From the NCBI GenBank assembly GCA_002402725.1, contig DHGL01000025.1, forward strand, positions 445-6,828: a stretch of 6,384 bases of DNA. Reading direction: 5' to 3'. The first letter of the stretch is position 1. Each line of letters opens with the position of its first letter. Positions 5,866-6,384 of the stretch are shown here, in pieces. Both the position numbers and the translations under genes were made by a program. The notes under the pieces were generated by a model, which made no database searches, had not been told where the DNA came from, and saw only the letters and a program-made list of their open reading frames with translations. This stretch comes from Anaerolineaceae bacterium UBA4799. GTDB taxonomy: Bacteria; Chloroflexota; Anaerolineae; Anaerolineales; Anaerolineaceae.

Positions 5866-6384
5866 CTATCCCTGGGCGCGCCGCCCGATGCGGCGGTAGA
5901 AGATTACAAAGAGGGAGATAATGAGCGCCAGCCCGAGTGCAAGGAACGAGGCGTAGCCCAGACGGAACTGCTTGGAGAACACATCGTATATATACAAACT
6001 TACGACCTCGGTGGCAGTGCCTGGTCCTCCACCGGTAAGCAGGAAAATCTCATCAAAAACCTTGAACGCGAAAATGGTTCGAAGCATCACTGCTGTTACC
6101 AGCGTGGGGCGCAGCAGGGGCAGGGTGATATATCTCAGGATTTGCGATTCAGATGCGCCGTCCACGCGGCCGGCTTCGTTGATCTCCTGCGGCATTGATT
6201 CCAGCCCCGCCAGAATGATGAGGAACATAAAACTGGTCCAGTGCCATAGATCCACCAGAACCACAGAAGGCAATGCCAATTGTGGGTCAGCGGTCCATGT
6301 GGGGAGGGTGACAATGCCAATTAATTTTAATATCTGATTGATAAAGCCGTAATTGTAGTCATACATCAGACGCCACATGGTGCC
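5866..6384 (-). CDS. ABC sugar transporter permease, MalF-type, 3' part only
   Basis: This is the first permease of a CUT1-type ABC importer, cut by the right edge. The frame is open through 6384 and the visible 172 residues match the C-terminal part of the family, so roughly 120 N-terminal residues are missing. The first visible residues (MWRLMYDYNYGFINQIL) are a mid-protein segment just after an early helix, so the ATG at 6378 is internal and not the start. The EAA loop is INEAGRVDGAS followed by ITLPLLRP, preceded by the usual GLESMPQE. The FLLTGGGPGTATEVVSLYIY segment is also characteristic of MalF/UgpA-type permeases. The binding-protein gene is often upstream in such operons and would then lie beyond the right edge. 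Confidence 0.93.
   Translation of the reverse strand, partial: GTMWRLMYDYNYGFINQILKLIGIVTLPTWTADPQLALPSVVLVDLWHWTSFMFLIILAGLESMPQEINEAGRVDGASESQILRYITLPLLRPTLVTAVMLRTIFAFKVFDEIFLLTGGGPGTATEVVSLYIYDVFSKQFRLGYASFLALGLALIISLFVIFYRRIGRRAQG

Noticed and set aside
5881..5897. GC-rich inverted repeat (CCGCC/GGCGG) near the end of the MalF-type gene as a terminator
   Set aside because: The stem is only 5 bp, lies inside the coding sequence, has no following T-run on the minus strand, and is followed 13 nt after the stop by the partner permease.

Overview
All genes supported here lie on the minus strand, so the window reads right to left as one very compact transcription unit. The largest gap between neighbouring genes is 34 nt, several genes are 2-13 nt apart, and I see no terminator or promoter inside. 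G+C is moderate (about half by eye) and most starts carry a good AGGAG-type Shine-Dalgarno. An oxygen-independent sulfatase-activating radical SAM enzyme next to a Cys-type sulfatase suggests an anaerobic or facultative bacterium. The mix of a MalFG-type ABC importer with DUF2270-like and YitT/DUF2179-like sequence would fit Chloroflexota (Anaerolineae-like), but that taxonomic guess is weak.

Layout in transcription order: (1) 3' part of a MalF-type ABC sugar permease, cut by the right edge (6384-5866). (2) A complete MalG-type partner permease (5852-5019). (3) A short broken gene (5010-4592) that looks like the first ~59 residues of a DUF2270 membrane protein joined to the C-terminal DUF2179 domain of a YitT-type protein, with a 1-nt frameshift near 4760-4768. 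(4) An Est30-like carboxylesterase of the alpha/beta-hydrolase fold (4589-3843). (5) A major facilitator superfamily transporter (3808-2480). (6) A type I sulfatase with a TTG start and a textbook C-A-P-S-R maturation motif (2470-872). (7) An anaerobic sulfatase-maturating enzyme (anSME), complete at its N-terminus but cut by the left edge (863-1).

The clearest biology is in the last three genes. The anSME would convert Cys59 of the sulfatase to formylglycine in the cytoplasm. The sulfatase shows no signal peptide, so it probably works inside the cell on a sulfated small molecule. The adjacent MFS protein and the ABC permeases are candidate uptake routes, and the esterase may remove ester groups from the same or related compounds. 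The substrate, and whether the ABC half belongs to the same pathway, cannot be read from this sequence. The ABC ATPase and the substrate-binding protein are not in the window.

The most unusual item is the chimeric, frameshifted DUF2270/DUF2179 remnant. No RNA genes, CRISPR arrays, insertion sequences or attachment sites were seen, and no stretch over 300 bases is without a gene.
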